From Sporomusa sp. KB1 (GTDB lineage: Bacteria > Bacillota > Negativicutes > Sporomusales > Sporomusaceae), in NCBI RefSeq assembly GCF_007830295.1, contig NZ_VLKC01000002.1, positions 3,979,185-4,043,184 of the forward strand: a DNA stretch of 64,000 bases. The letters run 5' to 3'. A program made the translations under genes and the position numbers. Positions 49,432-57,967 of this stretch are shown piece after piece; within the stretch, counting starts at the first letter, position 1, and the number at the start of each line of letters is the position of its first letter. The notes below the pieces were generated by a model. The model did no database searches, was not told the origin of the DNA, and saw nothing but the letters and a program-made list of their open reading frames with translations.

Positions 49432-49962
49432 ATGACTACAGAAAACATTTTTATCCACTGCGCATATGACGAATTAGTTGACATCACAATATTGGTACCG
49501 AATCCACGCAATCCCAATCAGCACCCGCAAAAACAAATCGAACTCTTGGCAAAGATGATAAAAAACCAGGGCTGGCGTGCTCCAATTACAGTGAGCAACC
49601 GCTCTGGTTTTGTTGTACGCGGCCATGGCAGGCTGCTGGCAGCTCAATTGTTGGGCGTGGGGCGAGTACCTGTGGATCGTCAAGACTATGCCACAGAGGC
49701 CGAGGAATGGGCGGATCTGATCGCAGATAACCGAATCGCGGAGCTGTCTGCAATTGATCCAACCATGTTAACTGAATTACTTGAGGAGTTAAATGTCGGT
49801 GCCATTGATATGGATTTGACCGGTTTTGATGAATCTGAATTGGATAAACTCATGACGCGCTTTTCTATCCCAGATAAGGAGTTTCCTGAGTATGATGAAA
49901 GCGTTGAAAAGAGTGTGAAAAAGGTGGTGTGTCCTCATTGCGGTGAAGAATTCCCGGTTTAA
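49432..49962 (+). CDS. ParB-like nuclease-domain protein
   Basis: 176 residues, GAGGTGAAG before ATG 49432. ParB/Srx fold: VDITILVPNPRNPNQHPQKQIELLAKMIKNQGWRAPITV, VVRGHGRLLAAQLLG (the G-x-G/HR box), TEAEEWADLIADNRIAELS. A C-terminal zinc knuckle CPHCGEEF follows. Such proteins often pair with phage DNA methyltransferases, as here (next gene overlaps by 20 bases). Expected DNA binding or CTP-dependent activity, not partition. Confidence 0.85.
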   Translation: MTTENIFIHCAYDELVDITILVPNPRNPNQHPQKQIELLAKMIKNQGWRAPITVSNRSGFVVRGHGRLLAAQLLGVGRVPVDRQDYATEAEEWADLIADNRIAELSAIDPTMLTELLEELNVGAIDMDLTGFDESELDKLMTRFSIPDKEFPEYDESVEKSVKKVVCPHCGEEFPV

Positions 49963-50929
49963 AGTAGTTTCTACTTTTGCTGGCTGTGGCGGTAGCTCGC
50001 TAGGGTATAAATTGGCCGGAGGCAAAGTGCTTATGGCTGTAGAGTGGGACGATAATGCAGCCGAAACATATCGAATTAATCACCCTGGAACATATGTATA
50101 CCATGGCGATATTGCCAACCTGTCGGTTCAAGAGATACTGAACATTATCGGCCTTATGTCTGGAGAACTTGATATATTCGATGGAAGCCCACCATGTCAG
50201 GGCTTTAGTATGTCTGGTAAAAGGGAAATGCATGACGGGCGCAATCAGTTATTCCGTGAGTATGTGCGATTGCTCAGGGGTTTACAGCCTAAGGTGTTTG
50301 TCATGGAAAACGTGGCTGGCATGGTTAAGGGGAAGATGAAAATAATCTTTGCAGCGATCATGCGGGAGCTTAAAGCAAGCGGTTATAACGTTTCGGCCAG
50401 ACTGATGAACGCCATGTATTTCGGAGTGCCGCAGTCGCGACCCAGGATGATCTTTATTGGCGTTCGCAAGGACCTTGGAATACTGCCAAGCCATCCCAAA
50501 GCGCAATGTCGGCCAATCACTTTTAGGCAAGCTTGCTATGACTTGCGCGGCAATAATCCTGACGACAGAATGTTGGGCGAAATGCTGCTGAAGGTTGCCA
50601 GGCTGCAGCCGGATAGTTGGAGTACTGATCCTGTTATCTATAAAGCAATAAAAGGTAATTTTGCTAGCTCTATTTCTACACAATGGATAGGCTGGGATAG
50701 GGTGTGCGGTACCTTGACTAAATCAGAAATAAGTACATCCGGGCTGGTGCATCCGGACCGTGAACGCTACATATCGTTGGCTGAAGCCAAGCGCATATCA
50801 AGCTTCCCTGACGAATTTAAATTTACTGACCGTAAATCAGGCATTGTTAGAATGGGGAATTGCGTCCCACCGTTACTGATGAAGGCAATCGCTGAGCACA
50901 TTCGCGATAATATTTTAATAGTAGCATAA
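49943..50929 (+). CDS. C5-cytosine DNA methyltransferase, intact
   Basis: 328 residues, GTG start at 49943 inside the end of the ParB-like gene. All key motifs: STFAGCGGSSLGYKLAGG (SAM), FDGSPPCQGFS with catalytic Cys near residue 85, VFVMENVAGM (ENV), FGVPQSRPRMIFIGV, a short recognition domain, and RMGNCVPPLLMKAIAEHI (motif X). Methylates a specific cytosine, presumably to shield phage DNA from host restriction. No cognate nuclease gene adjoins, so an orphan enzyme. Confidence 0.92.
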   Translation: MKNSRFKVVSTFAGCGGSSLGYKLAGGKVLMAVEWDDNAAETYRINHPGTYVYHGDIANLSVQEILNIIGLMSGELDIFDGSPPCQGFSMSGKREMHDGRNQLFREYVRLLRGLQPKVFVMENVAGMVKGKMKIIFAAIMRELKASGYNVSARLMNAMYFGVPQSRPRMIFIGVRKDLGILPSHPKAQCRPITFRQACYDLRGNNPDDRMLGEMLLKVARLQPDSWSTDPVIYKAIKGNFASSISTQWIGWDRVCGTLTKSEISTSGLVHPDRERYISLAEAKRISSFPDEFKFTDRKSGIVRMGNCVPPLLMKAIAEHIRDNILIVA

Positions 50930-50936
50930 ATGACAA

Positions 50937-50962
50937 AGGCCGGATGCGCTAACATCCGGCCT
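50937..50962 (+). terminator. Perfect hairpin after the methyltransferase gene
   Basis: AGGCCGGATG and CATCCGGCCT form a perfect 10-bp stem. No T-run follows, so it is more likely an RNA structure or weak terminator. Confidence 0.45.
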
Positions 50963-50982
50963 AACCCGGGCACTCCCGGCAG

Positions 50983-51031
50983 GAGATAGTAGGCTGCACT
51001 GTGGCCACAGATTCCCAAGGACTACTATCTC
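50983..51031 (+). ncRNA. Structured region ahead of the packaging genes
   Basis: GAGATAGTAG (50983-50992) pairs perfectly with CTACTATCTC (51022-51031). The enclosed loop contains CTGTGGCCACAG, a perfect 12-base palindrome. With the hairpin at 50937-50962 this gives a multi-stem RNA or DNA structure just before the late operon. Called from pairing only; class unknown. Confidence 0.35.
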
Positions 51032-51057
51032 ACAATCATTGTACACGATGGTTGGGG

Positions 51058-51300
51058 GTGTCGGCAATAAACAAAACAAACAAATGTTCGGTAAATACTA
51101 ATAATAGCTTGTTGTTACAGCATCAGGCTGCAGTTATCGAAGGAATAACCGAATCTAAAGCAAAGTATCGCAAAATTGTCCAAGCTGGCATTGCCAAATG
51201 GGTTAACGACTTTCAAAAAGGCAATATAGAGATTAACAGCGTTGATGATTTAAAGAAGCTGATTGAGCTTGATATTGAGCTCCAGCGTGATGACTTGTAG
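51058..51300 (+). CDS. Hypothetical phage protein, 80 residues
   Basis: GTG 51058 behind TTGGGG. Charged helical product (HQAAVIEGITESKAKYRKIVQAGIAKWVNDFQKG, INSVDDLKKLIELDIELQRDDL). The position and helical content resemble small accessory proteins that precede phage terminases. The first possible GTG (51001) is inside the stem-loop, so the later start is preferred. Confidence 0.5.
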   Translation: MSAINKTNKCSVNTNNSLLLQHQAAVIEGITESKAKYRKIVQAGIAKWVNDFQKGNIEINSVDDLKKLIELDIELQRDDL

Positions 51301-51321
51301 TGGAGGTGGGTGATATGTAGC

Positions 51322-52146
51322 ATGGCGGGAAGACCAAGAAACCCTGATCGAGATAAAGCGTTTCAAATCTGGAGCGACAGTGGCGGTACTGCCAAGTTAA
51401 AAGATATTGCAAATGAAATAGGTGTACCTGATTCGCGAATTCGAAAGTGGAAAACAGAAGATAATTGGGATGAAAGAATACAGGAGCGCTCCGATATTAA
51501 TAAAGGAGCGCTCCTAAATGCAAAAGGGAGCGCTCCGAAACACGGCGCTCCTAAAGGTAACCATAATGCGGCCGGCCATGGCGCGCCAAAGGGCAATAAA
51601 AATGCCGTAGGAAATCGCGGTGGACCAGGAGGCCCCTTCGGCAATAAGAAGGCAGTTACTACTGGTGAGTATGAAACCATCTGGTGGGACTGCCTGACTG
51701 AAGAAGAACAGGTGCTATGCAGTGCTATTAACACCGATACTCTTGCGCAAGTTGAAGAGGACATTCGCTTGATCACGGTCCGGGAACGCCGGATGATGGA
51801 GCGGATTCGGCGATTAATGAATGGGTTAACTGAAAAAGAGCGCAAGGTGCTTCAAGAGCTTGTCAAAGAGAAAGTTGCTATCCCGGTTACCCATGAAGTT
51901 ACCGGTGAGACTAAAATTGTAACAGTTGATCAATCCAAAATGGTTATCACCGAAATTACTGAAACCGAATGCCGGGCTATCGATGATATCTTGAAGCTGG
52001 AGGAAGCTCTTACTCGGATTCAAGATAAGAAAACAAGACAACTCGCTCTCAAACATAGTGTTGAATCAGCCAATAAAGGCGACGAGGGTGATGCAGCAGC
52101 TAAAGACCATGCTAAACGTGTACAGGAAGCGTGGGCTAACCGATGA
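51322..52146 (+). CDS. terS: Phage terminase small subunit
   Basis: 274 residues from ATG 51322. The PBSX-type N-terminus (AGRPRNPDRDKAFQIWSDSGGTAKLKDIANEIGVPDSRIRKWK) is a DNA-binding HTH. A Gly/Lys/Asn-rich repeat segment follows (HGAPKGNHNAAG, HGAPKGNKNAVG), then a helical oligomerisation part (EEDIRLITVRERRMMERIRRLM). Recognises the packaging site. The coding DNA contains three evenly spaced palindromes (51483-51536) that could be that site. Overlaps terL by 4 bases. Confidence 0.82.
   Translation: MAGRPRNPDRDKAFQIWSDSGGTAKLKDIANEIGVPDSRIRKWKTEDNWDERIQERSDINKGALLNAKGSAPKHGAPKGNHNAAGHGAPKGNKNAVGNRGGPGGPFGNKKAVTTGEYETIWWDCLTEEEQVLCSAINTDTLAQVEEDIRLITVRERRMMERIRRLMNGLTEKERKVLQELVKEKVAIPVTHEVTGETKIVTVDQSKMVITEITETECRAIDDILKLEEALTRIQDKKTRQLALKHSVESANKGDEGDAAAKDHAKRVQEAWANR
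51483..51551. repeat. Phased GGAGCGCTCC palindromes, candidate pac site
   Basis: GGAGCGCTCC at 51483-51492, 51505-51514 and 51527-51536: centres exactly 22 bp apart, with a partial copy GGCGCTCC at 51544-51551. Each full copy is read in a different codon phase (E-R-S, G-A-L, S-A-P), so the conservation is at DNA level, not protein level. Confidence 0.7.
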
Positions 52147-53537
52147 TGTCTGTAGCCCCTATTTTATTTGAGCCCCATGTAATTCGTTACTATGCTGATC
52201 ACCCCATTGATTATGTCAAAGAAGTTATTGGCGCTACTCCGGATAACCACCAGGGTCCAATTCTAGATAGTTGTGCAAGCAGACCGCTTACATCTGTTCG
52301 CAGCGGCCATGGCATTGGCAAGTCAGCTGTAGAGTCTTGGGTGATCAAATGGTTCATGTATTCCCGACCATTTCCGAAGGTACCGTGTACAGCACCGACA
52401 AAGCACCAACTGCATGATATTCTTTGGGCTGAACTCAACAAATGGAATAGGCAGTCTGCGGATGGTGACCTATTCGAGTGGACGGATGAAAGGTTTTACC
52501 ACAAGGCTCACCGCGAAGAATGGTTTGCGGTACCGCGGACCGCTGTCAAAGCTGATGCACTGCAAGGTTTCCATGCTGAGCATGTTTTTTATGTACTTGA
52601 TGAAGCATCTGGCGTATCAGATAAGATTTTTGAACCGGTATTAGGTGCACTATCTACCGAAGGTGCAGGATTGCTGGCCTGCGGAAACCCAACACAGTTA
52701 GCAGGCTGGTTTTTCGACAGTCATAATAAGAACCGCGGCATGTATTCTGTTTTTCATGTGGACGGCCGCAATTCACCGCGCGTATCCAAAGAATTCGTCA
52801 AGATGATTATCGACATGTATGGAGAGGACAGCGATGTTTTCCGCGTGCGTGTCGCCGGCGATTTCCCGAAGGCTATGCCGGATAGCTTTGTGCCGCTTGA
52901 CTGGATAGAGCGTAATAGCCTCAAGGTGCCAACGATAATTTATCCCAAGTTTATCGATATTGGTGTCGACGTAGCCCGCTATGGCGATGATGAGTCCGTG
53001 CTTTGCCCGGTCTTTGATAAGAAATACCAGCAGAAATCCGAGATATATAATCACAATGACACCATGGAGCTTACTGGCCGCAGTGTTCAAATGATTGAAC
53101 GCTATAACGAAAAGTATAACAACCGGCCGACAAGGGTCAAAATCGACTGTGACGGCCTGGGCGTTGGTGTTCACGATCGGTTGAAGGAAATTATTGACCA
53201 ACGCCGTTGGAAACATGTCAGGGTGTATGAAGGACACTTCGGCGGCAGTGGTGGCAGGCTCAAGACCGATGATCCCGTTAGTTTTGCCAATAGTACCGGT
53301 CTCATGTGGGGTACACTTCGCGAAGGCCTGCGGCATAATAACATATCCCTATGGTATGACGATCAGCAAATTAGTCAGATCAGCAACCGGAAATACCGGG
53401 TTAACTCCGACGGCGAAATCGAACTTGAAAGAAAAGAAGATATGAAAAAGCGTGGGCTCAAGTCTCCGGACCGGGCCGACGCTTTAGTTTTGGCCTTATG
53501 GGAACCGCGCAGCAAAGGATTCTCCATGCAAGTTTAA
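52143..53537 (+). CDS. terL: Phage terminase large subunit
   Basis: 464 residues (ATGATG start). ATPase part: SVRSGHGIGKSAVESW (Walker A), FYVLDEASGVSDKIFE (Walker B), LLACGNPTQLAGWFFDSH (coupling motif). Nuclease part: IDIGVDVARYGDDES, KIDCDGLGVGVHDRL and KSPDRADALVLAL supply the RNase H-like acidic residues. It pumps DNA into the prohead and cuts it. Complete. Confidence 0.93.
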   Translation: MMSVAPILFEPHVIRYYADHPIDYVKEVIGATPDNHQGPILDSCASRPLTSVRSGHGIGKSAVESWVIKWFMYSRPFPKVPCTAPTKHQLHDILWAELNKWNRQSADGDLFEWTDERFYHKAHREEWFAVPRTAVKADALQGFHAEHVFYVLDEASGVSDKIFEPVLGALSTEGAGLLACGNPTQLAGWFFDSHNKNRGMYSVFHVDGRNSPRVSKEFVKMIIDMYGEDSDVFRVRVAGDFPKAMPDSFVPLDWIERNSLKVPTIIYPKFIDIGVDVARYGDDESVLCPVFDKKYQQKSEIYNHNDTMELTGRSVQMIERYNEKYNNRPTRVKIDCDGLGVGVHDRLKEIIDQRRWKHVRVYEGHFGGSGGRLKTDDPVSFANSTGLMWGTLREGLRHNNISLWYDDQQISQISNRKYRVNSDGEIELERKEDMKKRGLKSPDRADALVLALWEPRSKGFSMQV

Positions 53538-53549
53538 GGAGGTGATAGG

Positions 53550-55124
53550 TTGGAAAAAGATAATTTCTTTGCAATTGATGATTATACGTTCCTAAGCGAT
53601 GCTTATCACGGGGAAGGCGGTTTCAAAAACGGTGACTATCTCATAAAGCATCCCCGCGAGCCTGCTGAAAAGTTCACCAAAAGGAAGGAACTCAGTTATT
53701 ACTTAAACTATGTCGCACCGGTGGTCAACTCGCATGTGGACCCTGTTTTCCGGGTAGAAGCGGCCAGGGACTGGGGGTCTGAAATAGGCGGTAAACGGCG
53801 CCGGCGGCGAAAGGATACTGACTTGTTTTCCGGCTTTTACAAAGATGTTACGACGACCGGTACACCACTGCCGAAATTCATGAAAAGTGCAGCCCGAATA
53901 GCTAAGCTGCAGGCTGTGGTCTTTATTATTGTCGATAATGCTGCCGAGCAGCAGGGGAACATGGCTGCTGTATTAAAAAGTCGCGCCTACCCCTATGCAT
54001 ATGTGGTAAAGCCCAAGCAAGTTACCGCCTATCAAGTTAACAAGGCCGGGAAGTTAATCAGTATTACTTACACTGTGGCAGCTGATAATTCCGGTAGTAC
54101 TGGGCAAAAAACCGAAACATGGACATGGACTGAAACGACTTGGAAGTGTGTAGGGGCAGACGGAAGTGATAAATCAGGGGAGCACAAACTTAACCGGGTA
54201 CCGGTTGTACCTCTCTTCGGTAAAGATCGTGATCCGGGTGATATGAAACCGCAAAGCGAGTTTTATAACATCGCGAGAGTTAATAAAAGAATTTTTAACC
54301 TTTGCTCCGAGATAGATGAGCTTATCAGGAATCAGTCATTTAGCATCTTTACTTACCCCATGGGCGAAGAACAGGAACAGGAAGATGTCAAAGAAATTGT
54401 TACTGGTACTGAGAATGTAATGGGGTATGATGGGACGCTAGCCAACAAGCCGGACTATGCGACACCGGATTCTTCCCCGCTGGAACAACTCCGGGAAGAG
54501 CGGAAGGATCTAATCGCCGAAATATACCGAATGGCTGAATTAAGCCATGTCACGGGCGTTCAAGAGAAAACTTCAGGTGTAGCCAAAGCCTGGGATTTCG
54601 AAACAACAAACCGGACACTGGCCGACTTCGCCAACAACTGTGAGCAGGCTGAGAGAGAGATCGCAGTTCTATTCGAATTATGGACAAACTCAAAGGTCAA
54701 TTATGATGTCAAATACAGTGATGATTTTGGCATTGTAGACGTGGCAGCAGAACTTGATAAAGTTGGTAAAGCACTGGATCTTAATATCGGTGGTGCCTTT
54801 AACAAAGCGGTTAAAAAGAAAGCGGTCGATGCTTACCTTAATGACCTGCCGGAAGATGAGTTTGATAACGTAATTGAAGATATTGAAGCCCGCGCCCAGG
54901 ATGAAACCTATAACTTCAATGGTGCTCAAGTTTCATCCGCGGTGGATGTGTTGGTTGATGTTGCAGAAGGAAGAATAGCTCCTGCCGCGGCAATAGTTAT
55001 GCTGCAAGCATTCTTTGGTCTGGATGAAAACCGGGCGCAAGAAATAGTGGCTGCACAGACCGCTGTTATTCAAAAAACGCCGAGTAATGGTGATTTAAAT
55101 AGGGTAACCGGCGATGCCGCGTAA
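53550..55124 (+). CDS. Phage portal protein
   Basis: 524 residues, TTG 53550 with GGAGGTGATAGG directly upstream. Middle section RVPVVPLFGKDRDPGDMKPQSEFYNIARVNKRIFNLCSEIDELIRNQSF and a helical YRMAELSHVTGVQEKTSGVAKAWDFE match portal-like proteins of siphoviruses (an SPP1/DUF4055-like branch). C-terminus rich in Ala. Forms the DNA entry vertex. Identified from pattern and from its place between terL and the gp7-like gene. Confidence 0.75.
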   Translation: MEKDNFFAIDDYTFLSDAYHGEGGFKNGDYLIKHPREPAEKFTKRKELSYYLNYVAPVVNSHVDPVFRVEAARDWGSEIGGKRRRRRKDTDLFSGFYKDVTTTGTPLPKFMKSAARIAKLQAVVFIIVDNAAEQQGNMAAVLKSRAYPYAYVVKPKQVTAYQVNKAGKLISITYTVAADNSGSTGQKTETWTWTETTWKCVGADGSDKSGEHKLNRVPVVPLFGKDRDPGDMKPQSEFYNIARVNKRIFNLCSEIDELIRNQSFSIFTYPMGEEQEQEDVKEIVTGTENVMGYDGTLANKPDYATPDSSPLEQLREERKDLIAEIYRMAELSHVTGVQEKTSGVAKAWDFETTNRTLADFANNCEQAEREIAVLFELWTNSKVNYDVKYSDDFGIVDVAAELDKVGKALDLNIGGAFNKAVKKKAVDAYLNDLPEDEFDNVIEDIEARAQDETYNFNGAQVSSAVDVLVDVAEGRIAPAAAIVMLQAFFGLDENRAQEIVAAQTAVIQKTPSNGDLNRVTGDAA

Positions 55125-56712
55125 TGATGATCTTCATATATTACTGGCTGAATACCAGCGTAAGTACGGGGAACTGTCAGATGAAGTAATCGAATTGATT
55201 AAGAAATATATTAGCGAAGGAAAAACGGCTAAAGCTGCTGTTTCCCAGGCATTGAAAGAGACGGGATTCTTTATCCGACATGAGTCTGAATTAATCGCGA
55301 TTATTACCAATGCTGCCATTAAGGGGTTTGGCCAGCCAGGAACTGATAATGCGGAATTGAGAAAAGTTCTTTTGCATGAAGCCTGGGCACCAGATAAAAT
55401 GAATTTGTCTAAACGGCTTCATGGTGCGCGTCCTGAGATAAGGCAAATCATAACCGATTCATTGGCTACCTCCATGCGTCTTGGTAAAGCCTGGATACAA
55501 ACGGCAAGGGATTTATATGATGGCTATGGATATGGTCATAAAACTGTACAGGCTGATTTACCGGAGTATCTGAAAAGGTTAGTTGCTCAATCACGAAAGG
55601 TACTTGCCGGTGATAAAACGGCTATGGAGAAGTACCTGGCTGCCATTAAGCAAGCTGAGTCGCAAATCAAAAAGCTAGCCGTTCAGGGTGCTCCAACAAA
55701 GGCTTTGAAAGCGGCCTATGGTGATCTGCTTGATGCAACCAAAAGGATGAACCAGGAAGCGATGGAACGGGCCATAAAAGTCGCTGTCGAGGAAAAATCC
55801 AGGTATATAGCTGACCGTATAGCACGAACAGAGATATCTGCAGCTTGGGGCGAGGCATTCTTTGCTAAACATCTTTATGATCCTGATGTTATAGCCTTCC
55901 GGTGGGTACTTAACAGCCGTCATCCGCGGTATGACATATGTGATATATACGCTACTGTCGATATGTTTGGTCTTGGGCCAGGTGTATACCCAAAAGGGAA
56001 GTACCCGCGGCGGCCGGCACATCCTCACTGTATGTGTCCGATAGAGCCTATCTATGTCGGCGAATTTGACATTGACCCCAATAAAGAGAGCCAAATAATC
56101 AAGAATGCTAAGTTTAATCCGAGCGCCTTGGATAAATTTTTAGAGTCATTGCCGCGTGAAAAACAATTGCAACTACTAGGTGTTTCAGGATTGAAAGCCT
56201 GGCAAATGGGTGATGCTTGGCAAAATCATCTAAGACTTTGGGCGGGAATGGAGACGCCAAAGTCACGGTTTAGTTCAAATGATTTTAACGAGCAGTTGTC
56301 TAGAAATATGAATAATGCTAAAATAGAATCAGATATGCTAAATAAAGCTAAGAGACTTAGAAAACAAATAATAAGTAATGGACCAGAGTGGAAGCCTGGT
56401 AAGTTAGATAAACACGTGGATAAACGCAAACGTTACGGACATATTCCATCAGATTGGACATCTGAAGATTATAATAACCAGATATTGCATATACTGAGTA
56501 ATGAAACTACTGAAGTATATTGGTATCACAAGACTGGTTTTTTGCAAAACTATTTTGTGTATGGCTTGCCGGATTGGGTTGTTATAGTTGGGGAAGATGG
56601 CGTAATGGAGTCAGCGTTTATCATTGATCAGAAGAATTATTATGATTACCTTACTGAAGAAGAAGGATTTAAAAAGTTAGGAACCGTAGGGAGGTTAGAA
56701 CATGCTGACTAA
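55114..56712 (+). CDS. MuF/SPP1-gp7-like head protein with C-terminal toxin-type domain
   Basis: 532 residues. The MuF head-morphogenesis domain covers about 225-325: YIADRIARTEISAAWGEAFF, WVLNSRHPRYDICDIY and HPHCMCPIEPIY. After a spacer (330-420) comes a separate C-terminal domain at about 430-520: KLDKHVDKRKRYGHIPSDW, IYSN-like ILHILSNETTEVYWY and DWVVIVGEDGVMESAFI. The last part recalls BECR-fold ribonuclease toxins attached to MuF proteins. An overlapping small gene follows, as expected for an immunity protein. MuF polymorphic toxins of temperate phages are an established class; this toxin type is inferred only. Confidence 0.8.
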   Translation: MPRNDDLHILLAEYQRKYGELSDEVIELIKKYISEGKTAKAAVSQALKETGFFIRHESELIAIITNAAIKGFGQPGTDNAELRKVLLHEAWAPDKMNLSKRLHGARPEIRQIITDSLATSMRLGKAWIQTARDLYDGYGYGHKTVQADLPEYLKRLVAQSRKVLAGDKTAMEKYLAAIKQAESQIKKLAVQGAPTKALKAAYGDLLDATKRMNQEAMERAIKVAVEEKSRYIADRIARTEISAAWGEAFFAKHLYDPDVIAFRWVLNSRHPRYDICDIYATVDMFGLGPGVYPKGKYPRRPAHPHCMCPIEPIYVGEFDIDPNKESQIIKNAKFNPSALDKFLESLPREKQLQLLGVSGLKAWQMGDAWQNHLRLWAGMETPKSRFSSNDFNEQLSRNMNNAKIESDMLNKAKRLRKQIISNGPEWKPGKLDKHVDKRKRYGHIPSDWTSEDYNNQILHILSNETTEVYWYHKTGFLQNYFVYGLPDWVVIVGEDGVMESAFIIDQKNYYDYLTEEEGFKKLGTVGRLEHAD

Positions 56713-57067
56713 TTTGCAGTTAATTAAAAATTATGGTATGGATATTGAGGAATGCGGCGAAGGAAGTCCGTTTGAACTAATCAATACCCTTGCGATTCGT
56801 GATACTTTGGAAGAACAATATAATTTACTATCGGTTGAAGAACAAAGTCTTCTATACGAGTACGATAGGAGACTAGTGGAAAGAGCTCACGAATTCTACA
56901 ATGAGTTAAGCAAAGTATATAGCTTTCAAAATCAAAAACCAATTACTCACTGGTGGGCACACCTTGATAAAGTAGTAAATGGAGATTTGGTTATTGATTT
57001 AATTAACCGCAAAACTCATTTAAGAACAAACACAAATGAAGACCATGCAGCAACATTAACCGCCTAA
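56702..57067 (+). CDS. Probable immunity protein for the MuF-linked toxin
   Basis: 121 residues; ATG 56702 overlaps the toxin gene by 11 bases, with GGGAGG upstream. Acidic, largely helical (RDTLEEQYNLLSVEEQSLLYEYDRRLVERAHEFYNEL), no signal peptide. Composition, size and position fit cytoplasmic immunity proteins. Similar helical antitoxins occur after CdiA-CT domains. Direct evidence is lacking. A terminator overlaps its stop codon. Confidence 0.6.
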   Translation: MLTNLQLIKNYGMDIEECGEGSPFELINTLAIRDTLEEQYNLLSVEEQSLLYEYDRRLVERAHEFYNELSKVYSFQNQKPITHWWAHLDKVVNGDLVIDLINRKTHLRTNTNEDHAATLTA

Positions 57068-57082
57068 CTAAGGCGGTTTTTC
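57058..57082 (+). terminator. Intrinsic terminator after immunity gene
   Basis: AACCGCC/GGCGGTT stem with a 7-base loop and T-run. It overlaps the immunity stop codon and separates the toxin-immunity pair from the scaffold gene. Confidence 0.75.
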
Positions 57083-57133
57083 TATTGCCTTTTAGGGGGT
57101 GGATCGGATGCGTAAATCTCTATAATACATTGT

Positions 57134-57154
57134 GGCGCCGCAAGGCGCTTTTTC
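57134..57154 (+). terminator. Second hairpin with T-run before scaffold gene
   Basis: GCGCC-GCAA-GGCGC followed by TTTTTC. Together with 57058-57082 it gives two terminator-like hairpins inside the late operon, which would lower downstream read-through unless an antiterminator acts. Confidence 0.6.
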
Positions 57155-57183
57155 TATGCGTAAAAATAAGGAGGATGAACACT

Positions 57184-57948
57184 TTGACACTGGAAGAATT
57201 GCTGGCTGCATTGGCCAAACTCCCGGAGGGATCCAAATTTGCTGAAGCATTAAAAGCTATTATTGCCGCCAAAGAAGCGGAGTTAAACCAAAAAGGGAAC
57301 CAATATAAAACCCTGACAAAGACTCTCCAGGGAACTGAGGAAAAATTCAAAAAGGCTACGGAGCGCCTGGAAAAATTCCATGATCATACTGGTGTCGCCG
57401 ATGACGTGGAAGATCTGGAAGCGGCACTGGCTGATCTGAAAGCAAAACAGGAAGAGGCTTTGAAAAATGGCGGTAAAGGCGCGCCGGAGATTGCGCAGTT
57501 GCAAGGTGAAATAGCTAAGTTACGGCGCGATTTAAAAAAGGCAACTGATGCCCAGTTAACCTTCGAAAAGACGGCCACAGAAGAAAGAGCGAAGCGGCAT
57601 AATAGCGAACGCAACAGGGAGTTGCTTGCCGCCTTGACAGAACACAAGGCTATAAAACCTGACCAGTTACTCAAGATCCTGTCTGACAAAGTCAAAATCA
57701 CCGATGATGATTCCGTTGTTTTTGTAAAGGACGATGGAGATGAGATTAAGGTTTCTGATGGTGTAAAGGCCTGGCTGGATACTAACCCGGAATTTTTAGC
57801 TAACAACCAGAATCCCGGAGCAGGGTCTGGCGGTGGCGGTGGAAATGGAGGTAAACCCAGTTTTGCTGAATCTCTGTTAAAATCCAATCAGCCGACAGAG
57901 CGGTTGCAACAGGCAGAGAACCATTATTTTGGTGGATCTAATAAATAA
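57184..57948 (+). CDS. Phage capsid scaffolding protein
   Basis: About 254 residues from TTG 57184, nine bases after AAGGAGG; ATG 57175 directly behind the site is the alternative. Helical coiled-coil protein (ELNQKGNQYKTLTKTLQGTEEKFKKATERLEK, EIAQLQGEIAKLRRDLKKATDAQ) with a C-terminal Gly-rich hinge and basic tail. This is the standard form of siphovirus scaffolds, and it precedes the decoration and major capsid genes. It guides prohead assembly and is then lost. Confidence 0.78.
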   Translation: MTLEELLAALAKLPEGSKFAEALKAIIAAKEAELNQKGNQYKTLTKTLQGTEEKFKKATERLEKFHDHTGVADDVEDLEAALADLKAKQEEALKNGGKGAPEIAQLQGEIAKLRRDLKKATDAQLTFEKTATEERAKRHNSERNRELLAALTEHKAIKPDQLLKILSDKVKITDDDSVVFVKDDGDEIKVSDGVKAWLDTNPEFLANNQNPGAGSGGGGGNGGKPSFAESLLKSNQPTERLQQAENHYFGGSNK

Positions 57949-57967
57949 GTAAAAGGATGGTGCAATC

